The position numbers and the translations under genes were made by a program. A stretch of DNA of 64,000 nt from Bryum argenteum (lineage: Eukaryota; Streptophyta; Bryopsida; Bryales; Bryaceae): positions 13,185,001-13,249,000 of the forward strand of contig CM073325.1 in assembly GCA_037043015.1 (NCBI GenBank). The letters are read 5' to 3'. This document shows positions 1 through 10,700 of this stretch, one piece after another; position 1 is the stretch's first letter; every line of letters begins with the position of its first letter. The notes under the pieces were generated by a model that saw only the letters and a list, made by a program, of their open reading frames with translations, had not been told where the DNA came from and made no database searches.

Positions 1-2700
1 AGAAAGTGTGGCCGTTGTGAATCTTGGGAAGTGGGTGGTGCTTTGGAACTTGGTTCTTGACGGCCGTTTTGGAACAAGTGTGTGTGTGTGAGCTTGAGGA
101 GTGTTTTAGGGGAAAAGAAAAGATGTACCTCTAATTTTTGTGATTGACCGATTTTTTTGAACGCTGTTGCTGGACTTTGGAGAGCCATATCTCGAGATCT
201 AAGAGGAACTGGGAGACGCCCTTTTGGATTCGGGAGCGCCTTCAAGTGGTCTTCCTAAAAAGACGAGGCGCAACTTCAGTGGAGCAAGGACGGAGGAGTG
301 GTGGCCGATCAAGTGGAGGTGGGTCTGCTGCAGCGGCAGTTAGAAGGTCCGCCTTTGGAGAGCCATATCTCGAGATTTAGGAGGAACTGGGAGACGTGCT
401 TTTGGATTCAAGTGCGTCATCAAGATATCTTTCTAGCAAGCTAGAGGTTGCTCCAAGAGGAGCAAGAACAAGGAATCGACGGCCATTTTTGTGGCCGGGT
501 CCGGAAGCGATGCTTGTCCGGAATCGGAGGGAGCCCTCTCTCACTCTAAATCCTTGGATCTTTTGTTTTTTTTGTGTGGGATTGATTAGTTTGAGTGTTA
601 GAGAACCTTATTTTAAAAAATTGGTGATTGTATTCACCTCAAAAAGCAATAATTAGTCGTATCTTTGCTTGGAATTGTGATGAGATGGGTTGCCTTGTAA
701 GTATTGGAGTGTGTTGAATTGTTTTGGTTGTTCTCTTGGTATGTGAGTTGATTGGCGTGATGCATGGAAAGTTGCGTGTTGGTGGTTGTGTTGATTGAAT
801 TGATGAAATTAAATGCGTAGTTTCTTAGTTAAAGTAAAGTGATCCGGTGAGGTTAGGCGCGGAGCGGCTAAAATTCAGCCACCGGATCGAGGTAGGAGTT
901 GCGTAGTCTTGGGGCTAATTTTTAGGGTTTTGAGCGTGACGCGAGCGCCGCTTGGGTCTCTTTAGAAGAGGAACCCTAATTTAAATAGGTGTAGGGTGAC
1001 ATCTAGGGGTTATGATCTTTGTTAAGTGATATCTTATGGATTGGAGGTAATTGGAATGACTTGTGAAGTGGTTTAAGTTGAAATTTCTCCTCTTTAGTCT
1101 TAAGTGAATGTTGGAGTATTTGAATTGATGTGATTTTAGGGGTTTAAGGGTGCAATGGGCCCAAAAATAACCTCATTTTGATTGTGAAGTGTCTAGATAA
1201 GGGTAGGGGCGATTTGGGATTGTGGTGGCCCAATTAATAGTCATTCTAGAAAGTAAGGCGTGTTGAACTTAATTAGAGTGGGCAATTTGTTCTACCATTC
1301 CAACCCCATACTTAGGCTAAGAAAATCACTCACATTCAAGTTTTGTCCATTTCTTGGAAGGGGTTGTCACCTACCCCCACCCCTTGGCCCAATTTGTGCC
1401 CACTTCCTTCTTAGGAGGGATTTGGTGTCACATACATGGCAAAAAATGAGGGGAAAATGTTTAAAATAATAATCATCAAGATGCCCTTGGCACCATTTAG
1501 ACAATGCCTCTCGGGCACCGGCCAAAAAAATGTGTTGGACAAACGTTGATCGTTACGATCTCACAAATGAAAAACATCTACCGGTTGAAATTTTGACCAC
1601 TCCTTTGTATACGGGTTAGTTACAAGATCCTACGGTTCAATGTCTGAAAAAAGAAAAAAAAAAAAAGTATCTTCATTTCCCCATCCCCCAACGGAGGTCA
1701 AAAATGGCAGTTTTTGGTTTTGGAGGTCAAGGAAACACTTGGATTTTTAGGGGTTAACAATTTGATTGTGTTGGCATATTTTAGCATATTTGATTGCAGT
1801 TTTTAATTTTAAGAGTCAATATCTCTAGAATACAAGAGATTTCAAAGCATAATCATTTGGTTTAGAATTATTAAGGAAGATTCTTTATCTTTCATAAGGT
1901 TTTAGCATCTTTATTTAAAGCATCGAATTAGTGTGAACTTGCTGGAATAACCCAAATTCTTTTTAACTTTAGTTGGGTGTGTAAAAGTCAAAAAAAAAAA
2001 TTCATGTCAAACCTTATGGAATTGCCAAACATTAAAAATATAATCAATAATAGAAGAAGGCAATAAAAGAATTACGTAAATTTTTGCCTTTATGTTTTTT
2101 ACCTAGAGATCAAAATACTCCCTTCGTGTCAAAATCTCTCATCAATATTGCAAACTCTGTGGGATTAAGGTTGATTTTAATATTTCAAACTTTGTTGGAC
2201 AACTCTCACGAAGAGCTTTTAAGCAATATATTATTTGATATTTTATTTTTAGAGTAATCATAAAGTTTTGGCATGCAAAGGTAGGACAAAATTGATTGAT
2301 CGAGAATCTCTCGCCTAGAGCTCAACAAAGAGCGGTAGACAATGTTGAATAATGAGCTCTTCCTGTCATCAAAGTTGTCTGTTGGCATTGAAGATTCATT
2401 CTTGCATCTTCAAATATGAAAAAGATGAGTAAAGAAATGGAATGAGTAGAATAGTATTGTAATATGGTCATTAAATGAGTTTATATATAGATATAGTAAA
2501 GTGATCAAAGGTCTAACAAAGTGCTTTATTAGAACTTGTTTCAAATTGATCAAACATTTTGGGACAAAATAAAATATGTTTACTCAAATGAGTTCGAATG
2601 AGTTATTTTGGAAGAAAGGGGATATACGATATAGAGATTTATATTTATGAAATTGGAAAAAAAATGAAAAAACTATAATATGAAGACCTTCCGTAGTAGT
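1..2700. other. Gene-poor, repeat-like DNA
   Basis: No reading frame here resembles a known protein. The first 650 bases are richer in G and C and carry an internal direct duplication (listed separately), which suggests part of a mobile element. The rest becomes AT-rich after about 1,700. Short ORFs at 144-380, 396-656 and 1260-1469 have no recognisable domain and look accidental. Mobile-element origin is an inference; no terminal repeats or target duplications were found. Confidence 0.5.
175..475. repeat. Direct duplication, offset about 178 bp
   Basis: The stretch starting ctttggagagccatatctcg at 175 recurs at 353. The first 65 bases of each copy match closely, and weaker similarity runs on for about another 50 bases, to about 290 and 475. 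The two copies share a motif reading aggaactgggagacg. Confidence 0.75.
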
Positions 2701-4260
2701 CTAATGTTCATCATCTACTTGAACAAATAAACTAATACGAGGGTGAAAACCAGCAACTTTCAAGGTCATGTCTCGACTTCCTATACCATAAACAACTCTT
2801 GGAAAACTAGAAAGAAGGCTATATGAGAGCACATTAAAGCACATCAAACTGTCTACATAATCATACACACTTTGCACTGTTGAAGTGTCTAAAAACATGC
2901 GCTCTTTGTGCTCTCCATTTGGTAGTCGTATACGCACCTATAAGTAAGAGACAATGGGCTGAAAACAATTACCAATTCACATCCAAAGTTTTTCAATAAT
3001 TTTTTTTATTAGTATAATGCACTTTTCATCTAGGAAAAGTATTTTGTTTACGATTGTACTCATTTATTGGTGTTTTGTACTAGAATATGAGGAAACTACA
3101 CAAAACTTTCTACAAGAGATGTTAATACCTTGGAAGAAGTGAGATTGTATATTATTGCACTTAATAAAAGTTTGAAATAATTAGATATCATATATGAATC
3201 TTTTAAAGTACCATATGGAAAATATTTAATGTAATCAAGAATTTTGAACTCAATATTTATTTAATTCTTATCATCTACCAGACATTGTTGATCTTATAGT
3301 AATCAAGATAAAATAGCTAAATGATTATAGAATTTGATTTTCTTAGACGTAAACATTCAAGCCTATAATAGTATATAATGCAATTTTTGCCATATTTATG
3401 CTATAAAATGTATGCTTAAGGATTATAAACGCTATCAGATCTATAAAACACCAAAAAGATTTACTACTAGGATCATTTGTGCTTATGTGAGTGTGTGGTC
3501 TCTACCTGTATAACATTGGGACCATGCTCAGGTTCATCTTCAACAATGGCAGACTTCTTGCGTCGCCTCTCTATAAGGGCAACCTCTTTTTGAGAAGCTC
3601 TTTCTTCCTCTTTTTTCTTCTTCTTTGCGGCTCTGAGAGCCTTTCGTCGTCTTCGATTGTCTCTCTCCTACTCTTGTTTGTTCATGTTTGTTTCATGTAT
3701 GATTGTTTGATATGAACAATTGTAAGAAATTATACAAGTTACTCTACAAGATTCTTTGTGTTTGAACTATTATAATTACCCAACAAATCTAAAATCAAAG
3801 ATATCAAAAGCCACAATAAATTTGCAAAACACCATCATACATAAAAAACTGAAAAGGTAGTTTAATACTCAAAGAGGTTCAAACCAACCTCTTCTTATTA
3901 TTCTTATATATGTAAAGTGGCGCATTAGAAGTGCAAAATACAAAACACAAATAAACTTCTTAAGCTTATTAATCATCTACAAGTGAAACTTTCCATTAAA
4001 TTAAGGTACTCATTATAATTTTCAAATGCAACTTTAGTTTCAATATTTATCTTGCACAATGCAGTTTAATTGACAATATATTACTTAAAATTTTGGATAG
4101 TTTAAATTTGATGTTTTAGGATATATTAAATAAATTAAATTATCCCTAAAACCTGGTCCTGTAGAAGAGCGGCTTGGTACTCTTCATCTTGCTCGGCTCG
4201 TAAACGACGCCGAGCACGAGTACGGTCTTCTTCAGCTTCCTCTGACGCCACTCCACTTTT
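2701..4260 (-). pseudogene. 5'-truncated PUX10-like gene fragment (coiled coil + UBX domain)
   Basis: Three minus-strand segments line up with the C-terminal third of the intact PUX10-like gene at 7.75-12.1 kb. About 4250-4153 encodes an Arg/Glu-rich helix ending AEQDEEYQAALLQDQ. 3667-3506 encodes 54 residues of charged helix (ERDNRRRRKALRAAKKK...) ending EPEHGPNVIQ. 2937-2701 encodes a 78-residue UBX domain starting VRIRLPNGEHKER, with a proper TAG stop. Donor and acceptor sites (CAG|gtttta, tag|GAG, CAG|gtagag, tag|GTG) are intact and phase 0. No UBA, membrane hairpin or UAS exon was found upstream on this strand before the intact gene begins, so it is called a fragment. It has an intron after QDQ that the intact gene lacks, and it differs at many residues, so it derives from an older paralogue. 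It may still be transcribed. Confidence 0.72.
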
Positions 4261-6520
4261 TGACGTGTTCCTTCACAAAGCTTTTTACATGCAATTTTTC
4301 TTTCGTTTTATAAAATATGTTTATACCAACATTGAAACTAATGTAATGACCTCTTACAATGTGGTTTTAATATGTTTTAGCATTGAATCATGCCTTGAAA
4401 ATGTTAAATAAGAGTGAAGAGTCTTCACTGTTACAAGATTCTATAAAAATAAACACCTTAAAGAAGTTGTACCTTTATAATCTTACTAGGCTAGATTAAT
4501 TTACACCCCTAAAGGCTAAAGTATATACAAGAATCCAAGACAACCTCTCATGTTACAATTCATGAGTTCAAATTATTTTCACAGTAAAGTCTATCTATAA
4601 TTTCATTCTTCCCATTCATAAAACTTCTATATCTTCACGATGTACAATGAATAGAAGTAGTATGTGAATCGTAAAAAAGATGGTTTATTAGTCTTCATGA
4701 AGTAATTATGAATCTAAACACAAAAGCTTCTGGATATATTATCAATTATTTTCATAAAATCCTATATTTCTCTTAAATGGATTATTACTATAAAGCTATG
4801 TAAAACTATCCACTTTTTGCTCATATAGTCTTTTAACATTAAAAATAAATAAATAATAATAATAAAATCACCTCCAAGTAAAAATAAATGGATAATCAAA
4901 CTTTTGGTTATTCACCTTCTTTGATAGCTAATTGAAGTCACTTATGAATCATACTGTATATACTCTTTACTTATGAAGTTAACAATCGCAAGAGTTGGAG
5001 TTTGATATTAAATACTGAAGGATAGGTTATTTACAATGATTCTTTTGGTGCAATGAAACATTCATAAATTTGTAATTTAGAAAAATTCAATATACTCTTC
5101 TATTGGTGGATTGTATATGAAATACCATTGTAGTCACAGGTCACTAAAAGTTACTGGTTAGCTTTAAAATCTATACTTTTTAGATAATCAAATACTTAGA
5201 AAGCTTCAAATGCTCGAATGATGTTGTGAGCTAATATCACGGTTGAGTTAATTGGATGTATATGAAAGTTGTTTCCAAAAACCTATATACTATAAACTCA
5301 TTCTTTTTTGAATATTGTGTAAACACAAGTATAAATTTAGACTACATGCCATACTTTGTTATATGTTAATAATTTCAAATGAAACAAAAAAAATTCAATT
5401 TTTTCATATTTTATAAGTGAATCATAAGTTACTTAACTTGATTCTAGGATATAGGGATTTAGAATCTTCATTTCTTAAGAAAGATTTTATGTGGAAGTAT
5501 TTAAAAGTGCATATAAATTTGCAACATTTGTACAAGGAATGTGCCTATGAGTTCATCTATTGATTAAACCCCTAAAGATTTATAAAACCCTATATGAAGT
5601 ATGAGAACTGTAGGCCTCTTGGAGCATTCTCTGAAAGGTACGGTAGCTTATAGTTAAAATTACAAGGTTAGAAAAACAAAAAAAAGTAAAGAAATAAAAC
5701 AATCACATAATTCAATATTGAGAAGGTGTATCTTTTTGATAATTTTGAATTTAATAAGCCCAATAATGGCACTAAACATTTGGTGTTAATACTCCACCTA
5801 TGTATAAACAAGTATACCCATTTAGTATGAAAACTTAATCGATTCAATTGATGAATGAAAAAAGTCTTTACAAAAATATGAATAAACACTCTTTGTATAT
5901 CACAATGTAATAGGATGTTGGATGTGTAAGATTGAGCTATGTAACATGATGAATTTTGCTACTACGCCAATCTCCTTCCATAGAATTTATAATATTTTTA
6001 AGCAAGTGTAAGAGGATTCCATTGCACTTGAGAACTTGTCTTATGAATATCTTATGTTAAAATTATCAAGTATCAAAGTTTAGATTAAAATTGTTTTGAG
6101 ATTATTATATATGAAAAGCATGATGGGACCATAAATACCGTTTTGAGTAACTACGTCAATCTTATCACATTGCACCTTCATAAATTTCAAAAATCACAAT
6201 TCTCACCATGCAATTTCCTTAAAATGACACTATTCGAAATGCACCATTTTACCAACCCAAAATTTGTTTTAGATGGAATATCACCACCATATTCATTAAT
6301 ATCAACAACGTTTTTGAAGTGCAATCCAAAAATTGAAGCCTCACTCAACCTGAATTAGCCCAATATCACAAGAAAAGGGTCCCTTTTTATTGATTCTAAC
6401 TTCTTGAAAAGCGCCAATTCAATGGAAGTGATAGTGAGAGAACATAACTTACATAAGTTCCATGCAAAATCCTCTCAAAACTAGGGATTTTTTTTCGCTT
6501 TAAAAATCTATGTTGGTGCA
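4261..6520. other. AT-rich intergenic DNA
   Basis: AT-rich sequence with only short chance ORFs (5668-5889 minus, 6143-6358 plus). This is where the missing 5' exons of the minus-strand UBX fragment should lie. I looked for UBA, hydrophobic-hairpin and UAS-type coding on that strand and saw none. Confidence 0.55.
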
Positions 6521-6944
6521 ACTACACTGAATAGATAGATTAGTGATAGATTTTTATAAAATTTGACACTGTTATAAGTTTTTACTTTTGATAAAAAAAA
6601 ATTGCCAAGAGTGTTGATTCCAATTCTATGAAAGGATCTCCATCTTGACCAATGTAGAGGGCAAAAATATTGACCAATGTAGAGGGCAAAAATATTGACC
6701 AATGTAGAGGGCAAAAATATTGATCAATGTAGAGGGCAAAAATATTAACCAATGTAAAGGGCAAAAATATTGACCAATTTAGAGGGCAAAAATATTGATC
6801 AATGTAGAGGGCAAAAATATTGACCAATTTAGAGGGCAAAAATATTGATCAATGTAGAGGGCAAAATATTGACCAACAGTAAACACTTACAACATGTTCA
6901 GGTAAATTAGTGTAGCTAACACTAATCTACCTATTTAGTGTAGT
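6521..6944. mobile_element. Non-autonomous TIR element, 424 bp
   Basis: The ends are 25-bp inverted repeats: actacactgaatagatagat... at 6521-6545 and its complement at 6920-6944, differing at two positions. About 230 bp of the interior is a 25-bp minisatellite. There is no coding capacity, so it would depend on a transposase elsewhere. No convincing target-site duplication was found: gca is on the left, gag on the right. The TIR sequence resembles CACTA-type ends, but the superfamily is not settled. A single related terminus occurs at 59203. The element ends about 100 bp before the leader of the PUX10-like gene. Confidence 0.7.
6646..6875. repeat. 25-bp minisatellite, about nine copies
   Basis: About nine head-to-tail units of gaccaatgtagagggcaaaa plus atatt, with single-base variants (gatc for gacc, attt for atgt). 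Because 25 is not a multiple of three, the same peptide-like pattern recurs in all frames every 75 bp, producing spurious minus-strand ORFs with PLHWS/ALYIG repeats. It lies wholly inside the 424-bp TIR element. Confidence 0.95.
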
Positions 6945-7047
6945 GAGGTAGTTAAAGAGGGGAAAAAGGCAAAAGCAAAGCAAAAGGCAAAAGTCGAAGG
7001 AGGAAGGGTTGAGGATATTGTTGCTTCGCTCGCGCTCCACCTCGACG

Positions 7048-7737
7048 ATGAGCGCGGGTGAGATTGCTTTCGTGCTTCTCGCATATTTCATCACAGCAAT
7101 TGCTTCAAGCTTGCTTGCATCGCTCGCTTCGTTACGCCGGCCCATGCCACCTCCCGCAGGCGCGTCGCTGCCAGCCATTGCCGGTAAGCCCGGCTATCTA
7201 CCACTCCTTCCGCCTTTCGCAACCAACCCATCTGCTCGTTTGTTCCACCCACCGACACAATCGCTCCAGTCACCGCCACAAACCAATCAATCAATTGTAA
7301 GGATAATTCCTCTTTCTCTCATATTCCCTGCACCATTTAGGGTTTAGGGTTCCGCTCGTAATTCGCCCATAAGCTCATCAACTGGTAGATGGTCTTGTTT
7401 GCTAAATTTGGGTACCAACTGCAACTTATGACCTAAATTCCAATCACATGTCTCGGTCATAATGAGCATGTTGGATTAGGGTGAATATGGTGAGTGAAAT
7501 TGAACTTGTGTGGAACAGGGAGTAGCTCATATGGGGTCTTTAATATCATGGGAGTAGTTCATATGGATTATCGATAGAGTGTCTCCAATTTCATTTGTAA
7601 TGGATTTTATGCGGCATCGTGGAGTAGATTGTGCGAAGTAGCCCAGAGTGAATAGCGGTCTATTAGCTGGGCTGCGTGGGTGAGTTTTTTTGTGTGTGTC
7701 GGTGCTGATTCTTTCTGGTTGTTTGGCAGATTTGTGA
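7048..7737 (+). CDS. Possible upstream ORF in the PUX10-like leader, 47 aa after splicing
   Basis: An ATG at 7048 opens a frame starting MSAGEIAFVLLAYFITAI, a strongly hydrophobic N-terminal stretch that could be one membrane helix or a signal anchor. A good donor (G|gtaagc at 7184) and a good acceptor (tttggcag at 7729) define a plausible leader intron. Splicing would add Asp-Leu and then a stop at 7735-7737, 13 bases before the main ATG at 7751. Unspliced, the frame would run to 7347 (99 aa). No family is recognised. It could be a translation-regulating uORF, a small membrane protein, or chance. Confidence 0.35.
7337..7352 (+). promoter_or_regulatory. Tandem telo-box in the leader
   Basis: Two adjoining TTTAGGG units read tttagggtttagggtt. 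Telo-boxes are established elements in promoters and leaders of plant housekeeping and growth genes. Here the motif lies about 400 bp upstream of the start codon, inside the inferred leader intron. Confidence 0.55.
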
Positions 7738-7750
7738 GGTGTAAGTTTCA

Positions 7751-10700
7751 ATGGCGGACAACAACGACATGGAACGGAAGAAGTTAGCCTACTTCCAAGA
7801 GATAACGGGAGTGAAAGACGCCTCGTTGTCGCACCAGATTTTGGAAGCGTATGGCTGGGACCTGGACTCCGCAGTCCAAGCCATGGTGGACAAAAACACC
7901 AATGCCATCCCCGAGTACGAGGAGAGCATGCGCGATAGCACCGACAATTCTGTGCCTCCACTGCAACCAAACACCGGTAATCTCAGAAAAGCACTTCCTA
8001 GAATCACCCCTGCAACTCCCACACTTAGTGTCATGCCTGAAAGAATCGAACTTCAAGCTTTTCCATGGAAGCGTTCGTCAAATTAGACAGACAATTCAGC
8101 CAGCAGTAGCTACTTAAATCTTTTCATCGTAATTTGAATCGAAGTGTAATTGTGCTCTTCAGTAGGTTCACTAAGACATGACACTCAAACAATTTACAAT
8201 CTTTCTGAAAGTGTATATGAACCGATATTGAAGGGCTTGAAAATTGCAGTACAAGTTTAAGACTTTTTGATCAGTGTCAAGCCTGAATGAATTAAACGTC
8301 AATCTTTTCCGCCATGATGAAATTATTCATCAAACGATTCTACACTTTTCAGCCGGCACTAGTAATCACAATCCGTGCATATCGTAATATTAAACCCAAG
8401 CAAATGGGTGTTCATCACGAAGACATGATGTTTGCATAATATTCAGTTTCACTTCTGGAGTTGATATCAGAGGCTTGAGATAGTGGAGTACACAATCAAG
8501 AGCATACTTTGATGTTAAATTTTGCCAAAATGGCAATATTTCAAGTGCCATTTTGACATATCGAAACTGCCATGTAACACAAAGTTGGTCCATTCTAGTG
8601 GTGGCATATATGGTGCCGCTTCCAAAAGTGCACCTTCGATGCCATTCAGAGCACCCACTGTAACATCACTATTTCTGTAACATCATACTCTCTTCTTATA
8701 TAATCCTAACCCCTCTTACAAAGCGCCCACTGTAATATCACTATTTTTGGAACATCATTCTCTCGTTTTACTCAATTCTAACTCCTCTGATTTTGGTGGA
8801 ATATTGTCATTTTCAACGGAATTGAGGTGTATGGGAACTGTGGGGGATGTAGGTGTGGAGGCAGAAGTTGTGGGGATGGGGTCGGGCGTGCGAGCTTCAT
8901 CACCGGTGCATCAAGCAGCTGATGTTGTGGTTGCAGGTGCTGGTGGTGGTGGTGCGGCGGACGACAGATCGTTGTTTGAGCGCATTGGCGACGGTCCCGC
9001 TCCCTCGGGAGCTTCTGGTGTTCTTGTTCGTGTTCCTGTTCCTGCTGCACCACTGGTGACCCATGCCTCGGATGGTACAACTTTGGTGTGGCGAATCGTG
9101 ACACTCCCTCTCATTTTGTTGCGAAGCAGCTATAACCTTCTTTATGGAGCCGTGGGTCTTGGTGTTTATTTGGCTGGAGGCGTTCTCAGCTTGGGTTTAG
9201 GTACCTGCTCCTTACTCTGTGAAATCACTAGTGCTTTGGATGAAAATACCAGCTAGGTTCCCTACTCTCGTAATAATCACACCAACTCTCAACAAGGAGC
9301 TCTATCATAGTCTACAGGAGGTTGAAACATTCATATTTGAAGTTAAGAAAATTGATCTCGATCATTGATGCTTGGAGACAACTGAGGGTACCCCATAAGG
9401 TATATCACTTCTGTGTCAGTCTCTTGTAATCCTTCACCAGTGTATTATGTCTTGTGAGCATAATCACTAAAGAAACACCCTAATCGCCAACCTCAACACA
9501 TGTATGGAGTTTTCTTTCCTCTTATGTAGTCGGTATTGCACTTGGGTTTGTTTTTTTGGCGATGTGCTAAGCTTCTACCAGGCTGTGGTGCTGAGATAGA
9601 GAAGGGAGGGACGAATTTAACAGTATATTACAAGAGACTGACACAGAAGTCGTGGATGGTGAGCAGGGGCGATGCGGTTGACGGGGTCGGCCAATCAAGG
9701 TGAAGTGGGAGCAGTGGAGATAGGCAGCCACCAAGCGCACATGATACCAGGAGAGGGTTTGATGCCTTCAGGAGCATTGGAGGCATCCAATTTTCTTCGG
9801 GCATACGAGAGGCGCTACGGGGAGTATCATCCGGAGTTTCAAGCGGTGAGCTTCATGGAAGCTCTCCGGAGAGCAGGTCAGGAGTTCAAGTTCCTGTTCG
9901 TCTACTTACACGCTACGCAGCATGTCAGCACGCTTGCCTTCTGTGAGACCACCCTCCGCAACGACGTGGTGGTGGATTACCTCAATGCTAACTTCATCTC
10001 ATGGGGCGCTGACGTTCACAAGACGGAGGGGTATCAAATGAGTAATAGCCTCAACGCTTCTACGTTCCCTTTCTGTGCTATCATTGCTGGCTCCTCCAGC
10101 CAGCGCATTGCCGTTGTCCGTCAGGTACGTGTGGCACAACTTTTCAGACTTGCTCTATTGTTTTAAGCTACATCAAGTTCTTCTACTTTGTGGGGTCTAC
10201 ACTAATTGATCCAATAATTGCTTAGTATTTTCACCTTTATTCCATCTGAAGGAACTCGAATGTCTTCCTTTTTAGGTAAAATGTTCGCAGTAGCCTACTG
10301 AGTATAGTGAAAACCTCAACTCCTTGTCAAGTCCTGTGCTCGTGAGCTGTTAAGTCTTAAACCCAATAAGAAAATCTATCTGACTTTATTGCTTCCTAGA
10401 CCAAACCAATTAAAGTGGTAGTGCCCAATGAAATCGAGTTAAATGTTTGCTGTAGTAGGATCAGTTGCAATATAAAACTGTTGCTTAATAGTATTCAGAT
10501 ATTCATGAAATTTCGGGACAGAGACAAGGCTGCGTTGTGACTACCTCAGACATTATTGTTTTCCAGAGGAACCAACGTGTTTTTTTGAATGTAGAAAGTC
10601 ATAGTGCCCAACAAAAAGGAATTATATAGTTGCATGCTACAGACGTTTGGAATGTGGTTGCAGGAGTAGTTGCATAATCGGATTGTTAGGTAGGAGTTGC

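Noticed and set aside
1-660. A full LTR at the left edge
   Set aside because: No TG...CA ends, target duplication, primer-binding site or polyprotein could be identified in the window.
6508-6839. Two overlapping minus-strand ORFs with PLHWS/FALYIG repeats
   Set aside because: They are translations of the 25-bp minisatellite and carry no independent coding signal.
7009-7347. A 112-aa plus-strand ORF as a separate protein gene
   Set aside because: A strong donor at 7184 and acceptor at 7729 make it part of the PUX10-like leader. Only the short upstream ORF from 7048 is kept, with low confidence.
7527-8056. Minus-strand ORFs opposite PUX10-like exon 1
   Set aside because: They are shadows of the UBA-coding exon, which is supported by domain match and splicing.
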